DNA of 64,000 nucleotides from Monomorium pharaonis (taxonomy: Eukaryota > Arthropoda > Insecta > Hymenoptera > Formicidae): positions 7,229,307 to 7,293,306 of the forward strand of contig NC_050471.1 of the NCBI RefSeq assembly GCF_013373865.1. Direction: 5' to 3'. A program made the translations under genes and the position numbers. A model generated the notes under the pieces. The model worked only from the letters and a program-made list of their open reading frames with translations, ran no database searches and was not told where the DNA came from. Positions 10,490 through 22,962 of the stretch are shown here, in pieces (the first letter of the stretch is position 1; every line of letters begins with the position of its first letter).

Positions 10490-13468
10490 CTGCCCCAAAA
10501 ACACACACACCCCGCCACACTTTACTACTTACTACTCTATTACACTAATACTCACGCTACTCTTAAGTATACTACGTCCACTAGATGGTTAACTAGCGTT
10601 CTCTCTAACGTAGTCTGAGGAGATAATGTTATCGGGACGATCGGATGGAATTTTTGTATGTGGAAGATCAAAGAACTCTGGTGAATTAAATTGCGAGAGA
10701 GCGCAAAATGGATATAAATAGCTATCTGTAACAGAATCTCCGTTCGTAATGAATCTCAAATGGAACCTTATAATTTAACAAGGGGGTTCAATATTTAATT
10801 TCAAAAATGTATACGTTTAAAGTTTAAAAAAAAAATTAAAAGAGAAAAGATTTTATTTCTGTATCGTAATTAACCGATTCGCATATTTTTTCGAGCTTTT
10901 TACATTCTTCAACATATAATAAATTCCAATTTTAGAAGCCATATAATCTGCAGTTTTATTTATTTAATAAAATTTCTTTAATACAATTAAAGAAATTTTA
11001 AAGAAACGCGTTACATTAAAATATCTCAATAGACAATAACAATGTTAAACGATTAACATTGTGAATGATTGATTTTCAAGGTATATCTGAAAAAAAAGAT
11101 TTTTCTCTCTTTTATCAAACTTAATGCTATGCACAAAAATAAAGGATCTGACAGGATAGGACAATGTTCTACTGAAAAAAGCGATGCGAAGGAATAGGAT
11201 TTGATGTATAGGTATGTATTTATGTGTGTACGTACGTACACTTTCTAGACTATGTAAAATACTGTATGTATATCTAGGTCTAGGAGAACGTGAAACGCTA
11301 GGATGAGCTAGTGATAGTAGCTATAATCACACCTAAACTCGTGGCGCTAGTTTCTCGAGATATCAATTCGCCGTACGGTCATCGACCGCCACTTATCTAT
11401 TTCTGACTCTCGCCAATAGCAGAAGCTTTTCAAAAAGATCCGTCTCAATATAGAAGAAATATAGAGACGTTAAACATTTTTCCACGCTGCTAGACAATGA
11501 ATTTGAAATTCTGAAATTCCATATGTTGTTCATTATATTCTGACTTTTTAAATAAGTTTATAAATTTTGAATACTTTCCTCCCAAACAAAATAAGGGTAG
11601 TAAATGTTAATTAACCCCTTTTTCAACATTTTTTACTAATTTAAAAAAAATAATTCAATTCTATCAAAAGCGTTTATCAGCAACTTTTAATACTAAATTC
11701 TTCCTAATTCTGAAAATAAAAAGATTATTAAAAAATATATATTTTTATTTAAAAATAAATTGCATAAATGCGATAAAGATTATCAAAATAAGGAAATAGA
11801 TTTCTGCAACAATTAACTATTTGAGGGTTTACGATTTTACAAATGTAAATTCTTCTCCATTAAAATGACAATTAAGCCTTACGCTACGAACGGTAAATGG
11901 GAAACTCCGCTATTAATAACGCTAATAACAAAAACTATCAATAAGTGAAAAATGCCTAGCTCGTAATAAAACTGATAGAAGCAAAAAGAGGTAATCCTAG
12001 CAATGGAAATTGGGAAGATGATTATCTTTTAGAATTATAAGTACTCGCCAAGCAACTGTCCGTTAATTTCTAAGGGAACAGATTTTAACAAGTAACGGAT
12101 TCGCTGTTGAACACGTTATCTGCTCTAGGACACGTATCCACTTAACAATGTATAGTCTGCTCTATTATTTAGCGTAACTGCAGCTAAAGATAGCTAATCG
12201 CTAAATATAGGCATCACTCTGTGGGTCATCACGTCTGTATATGTGCGGGTTTTCTCTCCTTTTTTCCTCTATCTACCTTCATTCGTGAGTGCGCATCCTC
12301 CGCGTACTGAATTGGAGACGATTGACACCCAATTCGTTATCGCTTTGCGCCAAAAAGAAAGCATAATTTCGAAATACCAGCTACTGACAATGAGTAGTAA
12401 ATAACTTCCGGTAAAATTCAAATTACATCCTAACATTTAGAAAAAATAACAGTTAATCCAATCTAATTTTAAATTGGTGACTACTGCTCTTTACGTGTTC
12501 ATTTTTCTACGCATACTGAACGAATTAGAATCATTATAAGTGTCTATAAAATATAAGAAAAACTAACGTATTACCTCATCTATGTTCTATGTTGTTGCAA
12601 GGTAACTAAATAATAACTATTTTCATTACATTTAGTAATTATAATTTTTTTAAATATAATTTTTTATGTCATGTCTGTCAATAAAAATTTAATGAGTAAA
12701 ACTTAAAATTACATTCAAAAGATATATGTGTTTGATATAAAAACTTAATTATTGTACATGTGTAAATAAATTTAACATTTTCTCAAAGAATCTTTATGTA
12801 AATGATAATATGTGTAATTGTGTTTATTAAATTTAAAATGTTTATAACTGATCATAAAATCTAATTACTAATTCACGCAAATCCTTTATGAAGAAAGTAG
12901 AATATATGTGTAAACGAGGTACGCAGAAACACAAGAGTAAACATACAGAGAGAATTCATATATAAATATATATTATCCAATAAATATCGATCATTAACTG
13001 AGCTAGCTTTACCCATCATCAATTCTAATTTGTCAACTGATCTAAGACACCCACAGCCTCTAAGCGAAAGTTAATAAAAACGTACAACGTTATATTACGC
13101 AATTAGAAGACTAATGTAGGAGGCTAGAAGGACGGGAACTAACGTATAGATATATAAGTTTAAGTCGAAGCTGGTCTCACTTGCCAGAACTATAACGTTG
13201 TACCAGGTGTAACTAAAGCAGCCGAATCGGCCGAAACTGAAGGGATCGAGCTAAGTTTTGGCGTCGAAGAGACATTAAAACTATGTTTGTAACTATTGAG
13301 AACCGCACACAGATTTGCCAGGAGACACAGTAGGGAGATCGAAAAGGGAAACGGAGGGCTGATCATTTGCTGCTCGACTTGTTAGCTCGACTTGTTACTG
13401 GCGGGAATTCTTTTCTTTGGGTGTTTGTTAGACGTTGCTGTTCTTTCGCAGAACTCTATCTGACTCAC
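10490..13468 (-). other. cac: cac intron separating the two alternative IS4 exons
   Basis: A 2.98 kb AT-rich interval. Just transcript-upstream of the distal exon the transcript strand carries a GT-rich stretch followed by GGGG; the plus strand reads CCCCAAAAACACACACACC. Intronic GU-rich runs are common binding sites for splicing regulators. No coding segment seen. Confidence 0.8.
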
Positions 13469-13569
13469 TTGGAATTTTCGAAACCAGCTTTAGCGGTCTG
13501 AGGACCCTGAAGGAACGTAGCATACGCAGGTCGACGTCCACATTTGTTTCGGCGAACACGGTCATCGAC
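13469..13569 (-). CDS. cac: cac alternative IS4 exon, proximal version (SKIP type)
   Basis: A 101-nt exon (1 + 33 codons + 1) encodes the end of IS3, the S3-S4 loop and the IS4 voltage sensor. It begins SMTVFAETNVDVDLR and continues MLRSFRVLRPLKLVSKIP. The acceptor ATTAG|G and donor CCAA|GTGAGT match the phases of its neighbours. It is a mutually exclusive partner of 10386-10489: the two align along their length and have identical entry and exit phases. Differences include Met for Thr and Ser-Phe for Ala-Ile within S4, and Lys for Gly just after S4, which adds a positive charge at the cytoplasmic end of the sensor. Drosophila cac has a comparable IS4 alternative pair; I do not assign the A or B label. 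Confidence 0.9.
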
Positions 13570-14397
13570 CTAATCCAAGGATCACTCTAGAATCTATCTG
13601 ACCAACGAGTATGGCGATCGACGTATTTCCTTAATTCATACAGCTGGAGAAACCAATTTTCGGACTACATTGCTAATGTACCAAAATTTTCTAAATTATA
13701 ATTATGTAATAACGGCATCATAGCAAAACATTATAAAAACGTTTAATCAACCTGTATATCAATTTTTTATAAATCAGTTATTATAAAATTTGAATTTAAT
13801 ATAAATTTCTAATGTATAATTTGTTACATCAATTTTTATAAAAAGAAAGTAAACTAATTCTTTATTTTCTTTTATTGTTTAAATTTTAAATGTTCCAAGT
13901 CTGCTATATTAGATACAGATACTAATTATGCCTGAAGGGTCTCATTTAGCAATGTTAGTCAAACCAATTTCTCCTCCAACATCTTGTTCCTCATAAGGAT
14001 AGTAATTAGGGAAAGAGGTTTATTTTGTCGCTCGCTTTGACCACAAATTAATTAATGGGTGAAACAATGTTTATCTCTCTTGAATAATCAATATTGATGA
14101 TCTGTCCATTTATGTAATGTAAATGTATTATAGTGCAATATACTGAGTTCAAACAGAAAAGTCGTGGGTTATTCTTGCAGGTAAACATCAGATGATGGCA
14201 ACATTATTTTGTGGAATTTTCAATAATCAATCAACAGAATTGACAATCCTAGAAAGCCTTTTTTTTTCTTTCAAGAACACGTAAAATGTTTGAAGATCGT
14301 TGACGGAAGATTCGGAAAGAAACCAGGAAAAGAGAAAGGAAAAACGGAAGTGGACAAAGACAAAGATTTTACTGACAAATAAGCGTTCGACTCTCAC
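13570..14397 (-). other. cac: cac intron between IS1-S3 exon and proximal IS4 exon
   Basis: An 828-bp AT-rich intron; no feature beyond the splice sites. Confidence 0.9.
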
Positions 14398-14792
14398 CCG
14401 GTCACCACGACGAAGAAGTCCATGATGTTCCAGATGTTGCGCAGATAGGAGCCGCGGTGGAGGACGAAGCCGAGGGCGAGGATCTTGAGGCTCGCCTCGA
14501 CGCAGAAGATCCCGAGGAAGTAGTTCTCCGTGATCTCGAGCTTCTGTGCGAGTATGGTCTTGTCATGCTTCGGCAAATGCTCCTCGAGGGCGAGGACCAC
14601 GCAATTGGCGATGATGGTGAGCAGGACGGCGTACTCGAAGGGCGGCCACTCGATGATAAAGCGCGTGTACTTCCGTATGCAATTATCCTCCGAAAAGATG
14701 AACAACGATGTGGTACCCTTGCCGCCTCCCCCACCGCCACCCGCCCCTCCACCCTGATCCCGGTTTGGTGCCATGTCCACCAGACCAGGTAC
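14398..14792 (-). CDS. cac: cac exon: poly-Gly N-terminus and repeat I S1-S3
   Basis: This exon has 131 codons plus two bases. It starts VPGLVDMAPNRDQ, runs through a glycine tract (GGGAGGGGGGGKG) and reaches the conserved SLFIFSEDNCIRKYTRFI before the membrane. IS1 follows (EYAVLLTIIANCVVLALEEH), then IS2 (YFLGIFCVEASLKILALGF) and IS3 (YLRNIWNIMDFFVVVT). The acceptor is TTTTCAG|GTACC and the donor GG|GTGAG, leaving phase 2. The internal ATG of MAPNRDQ has G at -3 and +4, so it could start translation if upstream exons are non-coding. The glycine tract is low-complexity and probably length-variable. The plus-strand proline-rich reading of the same bases is an artefact. Confidence 0.95.
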
Positions 14793-15488
14793 CTGAAAAC
14801 ATTGGTTTTCTGCTTAAAAAATCTGATTGCACATCGAAAACGCAACGGCTTTGCAGTATAATACACTGAAAGAACGGTTTTGCTGAATACCTAAAAATTT
14901 AACTAATTATAGATTTAAAAATAATTTTGTTAAATTATTAAAATAATTATGAGGGACGCTCAAGCACGATGAGCAATGCTACAACTTTGACAAACTAGCG
15001 ATTAACTTAAAATATTTTATACTTAATTATTTTAATTTAATAAAATTATTTTCAGATCTGTGGGGCTAAATTTTTATATACTTTGAAAAAAAATTGGTTT
15101 TGAAAAGCGACGTATAATAAAATTTACTCGCGTACGCTTCAAGTACTTTTTAATCGCTTCAGCCTTATAGCTGACCTATCATCAAATGCGTTTTTAGTAA
15201 ATCGTTTGTACTGTAATATCTCCGAGTTTCTATATTTGTAAATAGTTTGCGAATTCGCAACAAAAACTCCTAAACTCGGCCAGAGCTATCGAAATAAATT
15301 GTTCTCCAAGCAACTTCCAGATAATAAGCAATAAAGAGATCGCTCAGAGGGAGAAATTACGCAATTGCAGAGATGTAGATGATTGATTCTCAGATTATTC
15401 TAAAACTGTCACGGACTGCAGTATGGATCACGGGTAGCATCGAAGGTAGCAGAAAGACGAGGGTAATAATCGGCAATTGTCATCTTAC
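14793..15488 (-). other. cac: cac intron in the N-terminus
   Basis: A 696-bp intron that holds an inverted-repeat element at about 14874-15112 (annotated separately). Confidence 0.85.
14874..15112. mobile_element. degenerate TA-flanked inverted-repeat element, CACTGA family
   Basis: The left end reads TA|CACTGAAAGAACGGTTTTG. Internal arms pair imperfectly over tens of bases, for example TAAAAATTTAACT and AAAATAATTTTGTTAAATTA against the complement of the right arm at about 15020-15080. The right end is eroded but is also followed by TA. Length is about 240 bp with no coding capacity. It shares the CACTGA terminal motif with elements near 18.4, 19.8 and 30.0 kb. Confidence 0.45.
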
Positions 15489-15612
15489 CTCCCCTCCGAA
15501 GCTAGTCCAGTCACCGAGACCACTCCTCAATCCGGCCAACCTCGACCTTCTCCCGTAATACTGGCTCGCGTGTCCAGCGTCCCTTTGTGCCGCCTCTTGC
15601 GCTGCTGCCAAC
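15489..15612 (-). CDS. cac: cac N-terminal cytoplasmic exon (LAAAQEAAQ...FGGE)
   Basis: This exon encodes part of the cytoplasmic N-terminus. It opens with one base completing a codon, followed by 41 codons: LAAAQEAAQRDAGHASQYYG, then a basic Gly-rich tail ending GDWTSFGGE. The acceptor has a good pyrimidine tract (CCCTTTCATCCTTCTGTCGGTTCCAG|G) and the donor is GAG|GTAAGA. Phase 0 at the exit joins directly to VPGLVDMAPNRD in the next exon. There is no Met and the entry phase is 2, so an upstream coding exon is required and is not convincingly located. The other two frames over this interval hit stops. Recognition rests on frame and splice logic and on a general resemblance to N-termini of other insect cac proteins. 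Confidence 0.75.
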
Positions 15613-16534
15613 CTGGAACCGACAGAAGGATGAAAGGGGTCAGTGGCTGGCTGCACATCGGAGCAATCTCCTGATCGTAGTTACTCGCGTGACATATATT
15701 AAATAACGATACCGTGAACTGTACCATGATTTCTACAAGCAAAACAATCGCCTGCGGATTAGTTTTATCTCGAATAAAAATAATCTAACGACGCTTTAAT
15801 CTGAGGGGGATGAAAATACTATCTGCAGTTTATCAACAAGCTAAGTGTGATTTATAAACAGATTGATAAATGCGAAATCTGTCGACACTTGTATAATTTC
15901 CTTTAATTATATGTTTAAGGGTATTTTATTAATAAACTAACAAGTTGCTAAAGTATAGCAATCGCAAAATGCTCAACTTAAGATAAGAATCAGAATAAGA
16001 TCGTCAGTAAATGATATGTAACATAATAATGTTTTAATCATTAAAATCAATGCTATAATGGGAAAATTCTTAAAAGAAATAAAAACAATGCAGTTACATA
16101 AAAACCATTTAATTTTATCAGCCTGTATTAAACAAATCTCAAAATAAAACGATTATGTTTACCGCTGACACGTAACGTAAAGCTATCTTATCATATATAT
16201 TACTATATTATACCAAAATATTTGCTAAAATATCATTTTCTTAACTTAATGAACTTTGATATATTTTAGTAAGAAGCTCTCGAAGTTTTTCTTTTAAAAT
16301 GCACAGCGTACAGTGATGGATCACCAAAAATGTACAAAGTATGCAGAGAATTTTGATAGAATTATTCAGGCAGATGCAAGATCGCGGGCGGTGGCTCAAC
16401 GGGATTGCATGAAACAGCTCGTTAATGGCGGACGAAGGTGCATAATGCGGCGGCTCCGACTTCAATTAAGTGCATTAGTCGAGACTTTTGCGACAGGCGG
16501 TCCGTATGCACCCCAGTAGCTCTTCTCCGCGTAT

Positions 16535-16537
<3 letters not shown>

Positions 16538-16624
<87 letters not shown>

Positions 16625-16647
16625 GACAGAGAGTGAGTGAGTGAGTG
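16538..16647. repeat. (GA)n microsatellite followed by (GTGA)n
   Basis: About 83 bp of uninterrupted GA, then GGGGGACAGA and four GTGA units. Confidence 0.97.
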
Positions 16648-18250
16648 GCAATCAAGGCACACGGTAATGCAATAATTCATGACAAGAATTTCCCGTCGCG
16701 CATTGCACCTTTATTCCCTTATAATGCATCAAATGCATTAGTATACGCACAGCAATGAAATTATTGTGTTTGTAAAATCGCATTTCGATCCAAAGAGAAT
16801 GAAGAGAAACAAACTAATATATCTGTGCTAAACATTTCTCATGCAATATATGTGTTGTAAATTTGACGCGAGCATTTTATTTTAGGATACATATAATTAA
16901 CATTTAAACTTCGCTAATATTTTTTTATGTATCATCAATTTTATATTTCACGTTTAATTTTGTACATTTTAAATGAGATACAAATCTTTAAATTTTATTA
17001 ATAGAAATATATTTTACTTAATTGACCTTAATTTGACTAAAATAGATGTACATTTTTATTTTTAATTTGTTTATAATTATGTAATACAGAAAATCTTCAG
17101 GTCTAAAAATTGTTTTAGATCTGCCGTAGTATTTCACACATCTAAAGAAATAAAGAAGATTACAAATATAAATACTAATAAAGCTTAAAAGAATTTCTAA
17201 AAAAATGTGAAACTAATTTAAATCAAGATAATTTTGTAATTAGATATTACTGACATGATTCAGTAAACGCTACAGATTCACTCGTGTTCTAAAAAAAGCT
17301 TGATTGAATTTGTACAACGTGGGGAGGAGAATCTATTCACGATCGATCGTAGCTGAATTTGGAATGCTCCGCAAAAACCTTTGAAAAATGCTTGAGATCA
17401 TTTTGGAAATGTCAATATCTGTTCTATTCTTCCGTCTAACAAATTCAGTCATAAAATATCGAGCTATGTAAAATAAATTTTTTCGCAAAAGATTTATTTA
17501 GCATCATGAAATAAATTTAAAATTTATCATTTTAATAATATTCTAATAATTTATGCAATTAATCAAACGTGTTTCTTACTTTCATATATAATTATTTCTA
17601 CAATTAATTTTAAAGAAATATTAGAATTTTAATTACAAATTATTAAAAAAATGAAGATTAGGGGAATATTTATTAAATTAATAAAAATGTTTGCGGAAGC
17701 AGTTTTTACTTCGATGTCGTTCAGGGATAGCCTGTGCATGAGATACAGATAAAGTTTCGTGATTTGTCCCGTAACCATGACATCCTATTTAGCCGAAACG
17801 GGAAACGACTCGAAGGAAAAAGTTTTGCGCGCCGAGATCGTCGGATTTCGTATATCCGGGGAATAGAATTGCACAGATAACAAGCGCGGAGAGCAGTGCC
17901 TGCCAATTTTATTAGCTTCTAGCTGCACTTTTTTCCGACTTTACGATCCTTCTTCTTTTCTTCAGTCATCTCCGATCGGCAATCGTCAAAGCAATGCCGG
18001 CGAAACAAGAACTCTCAAAAAATAATTATAATGTCAGCTTAGAAATTGTCAAGCTTAAGAATAAGAGCTTTCGAAAATAATTTGGAATAAAACATCCAAA
18101 AAATATCGTTACGTCGGGATTTCTCTCATCACTTGTTGCTTAACATCTGACCAATTTTACATCTCCAATCAAGAATATAGATTGTATTGAATAATTAAAT
18201 TATTGTATTGAAGAGAGTATTGGAAAAGATAGTATTGGACAGTATAGAAA

Positions 18251-18253
<3 letters not shown>

Positions 18254-18313
<60 letters not shown>
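18254..18313. repeat. (CT)n microsatellite
   Basis: Sixty bp of uninterrupted CT, 78 bp from the MITE at 18392. Confidence 0.97.
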
Positions 18314-18316
<3 letters not shown>

Positions 18317-18391
18317 GTGATGGATTAATGTCAATATGTTAATTACTCCAAATATAATCTGTTTTATCTCTGAGAAACTGTACATTTGTTA

Positions 18392-18565
18392 CACTGAGAA
18401 ATCCATATGATTGAATCAACTAAACTTTTGTTTGGATATGAGCGAACAACTACATTGTTTAGTTACGTTAACTATACTTTACTGTACTATTGCGTCAACC
18501 AATGCATTTGTTTGCCCACATCCGAACAAGAGTTTAGTTGATTCAACCATACGGGTTTCTGAGTG
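18392..18565. mobile_element. TA-flanked MITE with long inverted ends, CACTGA family
   Basis: A 174-bp element starting TA|CACTGAGAAATCC and ending GGGTTTCTGAGTG|TA. The arms pair over about 50 bp with few mismatches, including an exact 19-bp core TTGAATCAACTAAACTNTTG (one mismatch). The TA target duplication points to the Tc1/mariner superfamily. There is no coding capacity, so it would have moved non-autonomously. Confidence 0.75.
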
Positions 18566-19130
18566 TATAGATGTATTTAAAGTTATAATTTAAAAGTTAG
18601 GGATATTTCCATATCCAGAGCTAAATTGTATATGAGAAATTCGTCTAAAATATTTTAAAAAATGGACATAACAAGTCACAATTGTTACTCGTGCGCTTGT
18701 TCGTGCCTCGGCCTAACGTCACTGAATTATTGAGAACGGGACAGGAATAATTGATCCAGTTTGTTCTGTAACGGCGGGATCAATACTACTCTCGAAAATG
18801 AACCGCCGGCTCGTCCGTGTGTCCGTTTTACAAGGACGCACGCCGTGAAGTAGAGCAATATACGTAATGGAAGAATTCAATTGTAATCATACAGATTGTT
18901 ACATCAGCAACAGGTATAATTCTTCGGCGATTAGTCGGGTTTAAATTGATCATTAATAAAATAGCGAGATACATTCTTCTCTATCCTACCGCAGGAATTA
19001 GATCGCTTTTATTATCCTTCACAATTATTTCCCAATTTCCAGTCTTGCAGAATTTATATAATAAATCACATTTTACTTATAATCTTCTTTCTCCGAACAG
19101 ATGCCAGTGAATCCTCAAAATAAAGTTTAA

Positions 19131-19133
<3 letters not shown>

Positions 19134-19179
<46 letters not shown>
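19134..19179. repeat. (CT)n microsatellite
   Basis: About 46 bp of uninterrupted CT. Confidence 0.97.
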
Positions 19180-19182
<3 letters not shown>

Positions 19183-19354
19183 TATTTCCCGATATTAATT
19201 TACAAAGTACATTCCTTATGGATACATGATACAATTGACACTCAAGCCTGTCATGTTACCGAAACTTGATATTGTCATGACGTCCACGATTATTAAATCC
19301 CGATATAATATCTTCAAACGATGTTTGTTTGCGAGTGCCGCGGTAAAACAAACG

Positions 19355-19391
19355 CAGAGAGAGAGATAGAGAGAGAGAGAGAAAGAGAGAG
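19355..19391. repeat. (GA)n microsatellite, interrupted
   Basis: GA run broken by ATA and AAA interruptions; opposite strand polarity to the CT tract 200 bp away. Confidence 0.9.
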
Positions 19392-19817
19392 CTGGTCCTG
19401 CACTTGCATGTGAATTGCCGCATGCGGACGAGGACTCTCGCGAAGGTTAATCACGATTTATGCAACAACGTTGTTGCAGCGCGTCGCTACCGGAGTGCAG
19501 TTTTTTGCCGGTTAGCAAATAACGATGGGACGCGAGTCGTGCCAAATGTTCGTGTTACCGGACGCCCTTGTTTTTCGCCAATAGTAATTAATACTTGCCG
19601 AGCGGAAGCTCGACCGAATTTTTCCCTCCCCCCCTCATTCATCTGTCCATTACTTCATAAATATTCAGTCGTGAATATTTCGGGGCTCAAGAAAAGCCGC
19701 AACGTGTAGAAGATGTAGATGTAAGAGCCACTTAACACAAAAACGTCACCAACTTTGCGAAGTCTCCTTATTAAAATTAACAATTAAGTGTTTATTTTAA
19801 GAACCTTGAAAAATGTA

Positions 19818-20053
19818 CACTGAAGAAAGTTTAGTAATAACAATCAAGCTTTGGTGAAATAATTTCAACGAAATGCTTGATTAATATAGCCGAATATTTC
19901 GTAATGTTTAATAATTGCATTAATAGTAACCAAACATGCAGTAATACTAACGAATCAATTACTAAATGGTTACCAAATATTGCTACATATTCGATTATAC
20001 TAAACAAACATTTAATGGAAATTATTTTACCAAAAGCTTAGTAACTATTTAGA
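19818..20053. mobile_element. degenerate inverted-repeat element, CACTGA family
   Basis: The left end is TA|CACTGAAGAAAG. The arms of about 75 bp are imperfect inverted copies: left CAAGCTTTGGTGAAATAATT pairs with right AATTATTTTACCAAAAGCTT. The right terminus is eroded and its position approximate. It is non-coding. Confidence 0.5.
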
Positions 20054-22902
20054 TTTTATCATTATCAAACTGTTTTTTTAATGTATCCACATCTCTAAAT
20101 AGAAAAACATGGAACACGTACTGCAATTTTGAAAAATAAATTAATAAAATAGTGACATGATGACGTTTAACACAGAAATAGGCATTAAACATACTCGGAA
20201 GAAACTATTTCAGAATAACCTTCGGAGAAATGATGTAAGGCTTAACTTCCAACTATTTTTATCCCATGATTCATAATAGAAAGAGAAAAAATCAGCCAAA
20301 GAGATTTGTAAATGTAAAAAGTGCCCTTTTGATGAAATAAAGGGTTTAGATGGTACCAGTTCTAAAAGTTTAAACATCTAAAAAAGGATATCGCCGTAAG
20401 AAATGAGAAGGATAACTGAATAAATATACTATTTTAACCGGATAGAAACTGCTTTGTGAAATAGAGCTTGCGAAAAGGAGGAAGCTCCTGATTCTTTCTA
20501 ATTGAAGTAACGAGTTACAAACGTAGTCAGTCGAGTATCTTGAGCATGAAAGAAAGTATTTGTTCCCGTGGAACATATCTGAAAAAGATAAATTATTCTC
20601 AAAGATTTTCGAGATGAGAATTTATGAAAGAATACTAATTCTATCTTGATCCTAGCTCGTCGGGGATTGCGCAGAGCAAGAGAACTTATCGATTTGCTAC
20701 ATTATTCGTCGATAATCCGCCCCGTTAATTATGTACATTTCTAATGAGAGAAACGAATGTCTTTAGCGGACGTCGATACAGTAATATGAAAAAATTACCT
20801 TTTTTAAAAAAAGGTAAAAAAAAGGCGCCAAGTGTCTGTATGTGCGCCCCTAAGAAAAAAACTATTATATTAGGTAAATTGTCTTCTCTACGCAAATAAT
20901 GATATAAAATAAATGCGCCAATTATAAGAATATTTATACAGTAATATGAATTTATGCACAAAAGACAGGACCAACTGTGAAAGTGAAATGATAGATCGAA
21001 AGAAAAGTATGATTATTCATTCTATATTGTGTTACAATTTAATTACAACTGTAACAGAAAAAATAATTTAACGTGTAGCTTTAAACACAACCTTACATTC
21101 GATAAATTAATGGGATAAACGCTGCGATATCTATTTCTTAATTTTTTTTTTACCCTCGTGCAATTATTCACCGGAGTATTTATAATTCTATTTATTCACC
21201 GTGTCGGAAAAGGCATGCTTAGGTTATTTCGTCGGGAATACCTGATATTAATTGAAAGTACGGCGGATTGATAATGCCAAACTTTGAATCGAGTACAATA
21301 TTTATATATAGGTGGCCAGCCGGCGGGCGCCGACGAAAGAGGGGCGGAGGAACATTAAAAATAATTGACCTTCGATTCCGGATCGACGGGCAGGCAGCAA
21401 CGCGACGCCGTCGTCTGATCGCGTTGCAAGGCCGTGCAAGGTATTATTTTCCCTTTTCGCGAGAGATGTAAACTCTTTCGAGTGTTATCGGTCCACGTGG
21501 CACCTCTCGCCACGCACGGATTCGCACAGGCACGCGTTTTGCGCCAGTAGTAAGTCACTCGACTACTCCTCCCCTGTGCGTACGCGCATGTGTACCGCGC
21601 GTACATGTGTGCGGACGTAATGTACGTATACACTCGGCCGAAAAGCGATTCGATCCGTGGAATATATTAATACATGGAAAATATCAACCCCCTTTCTGCT
21701 CTCGTTTTAACGCGAATCTTTAGCGATCGACTTGATAATCTCTTGAAGCGCACGTGCTTGCCCTTCAAGTTATTCCACATATAGGAGAGTAAACATCTTC
21801 CCCATAATGAACAATATTAAATTGCACTTAAGATGGGTAATTTCACCACAAAAGTGTGGCGCACAGACTATCCATATAAAATAACCATTATCGATATCGT
21901 TATTATTAAACGCTGATATTAAAGAATGCAATGCAATTTTTTTTCTCTAATTGATCCGTAAGTTTTAATAAAATATCGTGGTCTTTTTTTTCCCCCGCGC
22001 AACAGATTAAACTTCGGAAAAAGGGTACGCTGTTCACAATTCAATCCATTTCATTTAAATCACATTTCATTCCTGCGATACATGTGTTGCATCGAATAAA
22101 TTCGTTATTCAATTATTATCAATTTTATTTAATTGCACGACCCCGTGTGCAGGTACTTTCTGCTATTTCATTATTAAGAGAAATTGGATCCTCAGGAGTT
22201 CGCACAAATTTCCAAATCGGTCGTAACTCCCAAATAACTGTTCTCATCTCGCGCCGTCTATTCATAACCGCGCGCAAGCCATCTTGAATTATCGGATGCC
22301 ATCGTGCAACCGCTAATAGCGGTATTCGATAACGCGCGAAACACTCGGATGACAGATTCAGATTGCTCAATCGATTCTGGCAAAACATTCGCGATTTCAA
22401 CGACCAACCCTGACGAAGGGTATCGTGTGATCAACGTCAATGATTACATCCGAATTCGGAAGGGTGCCGGACACCGCTGATCAAGGAAGATCTGATTTAT
22501 TCCGGCCGACCCAGTCCACCGCCAACAAGCCGTCGCTCCTCCCGTTCAATCGAATCAATTACCATACACATGTTTTTTTTTTTAAGGGAGAAGGGGGAGG
22601 GCGCCGTAAACGCCCCTGCACGCGATCGTTACGCGAGAGCCGGCTCCTGTCGCCGGCTCCCGTACGACGGCAACAGCCAAAAATCCTACCCACGACGAAC
22701 CCCATGACGACCGTCGCGGCGCCCAGCCGGCGTCGTCGCCGCCCCCCACCCCGCAGCAGCGAGACCCGGGCATCCCCCGACACGTGGGGGAGGGTGGCGT
22801 CAGAACGTTGCGGAACGAAGAGCGGCGTCAAGGGGAATGTTGCGGAGGGAAGCGGGCGTCCCCAGTGACGTCACGTCAGCGCCATTTCGTCCAGTGACGT
22901 CA

Positions 22903-22928
22903 ACGACGACGACGACGACGACGACGAC
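22903..22928. repeat. (ACG)n trinucleotide repeat
   Basis: About eight ACG units directly after the second CRE palindrome. Confidence 0.85.
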
Positions 22929-22962
22929 TGCCGTCTACGTAGCTATCTCTGGCTCTCCTCAC

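Larger units (their letters stand above)
15613..22430 (-). other. cac: long cac 5' intron, transcript-distal third
   Basis: No exon supported. It contains (GA)n and (CT)n microsatellites at 16.5, 18.25, 19.13 and 19.36 kb, two CACTGA-family inverted-repeat elements and a GC-richer patch at 21.3-21.65 kb. Open frames here overlap microsatellites or lack splice and codon support. Confidence 0.7.

Noticed and set aside
14457..14861. Plus-strand frames over the IS1-S3 exon, including a proline-rich one
   Set aside because: Antisense shadows of the cac coding exon; the prolines mirror its glycine tract.
16422..16680. Ser-Leu repeat frames on the minus strand
   Set aside because: Translated GA/CT microsatellite.
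20795..20815. Short palindrome TTACCTTTTTTAAAAAAAGGTAA
   Set aside because: A/T-rich palindromes this short are expected by chance in AT-rich DNA.
22440..22868. Plus-strand 142-residue Arg/Pro-rich frame and its minus-strand counterparts
   Set aside because: CpG-rich composition; no domain, and better explained as a regulatory block.
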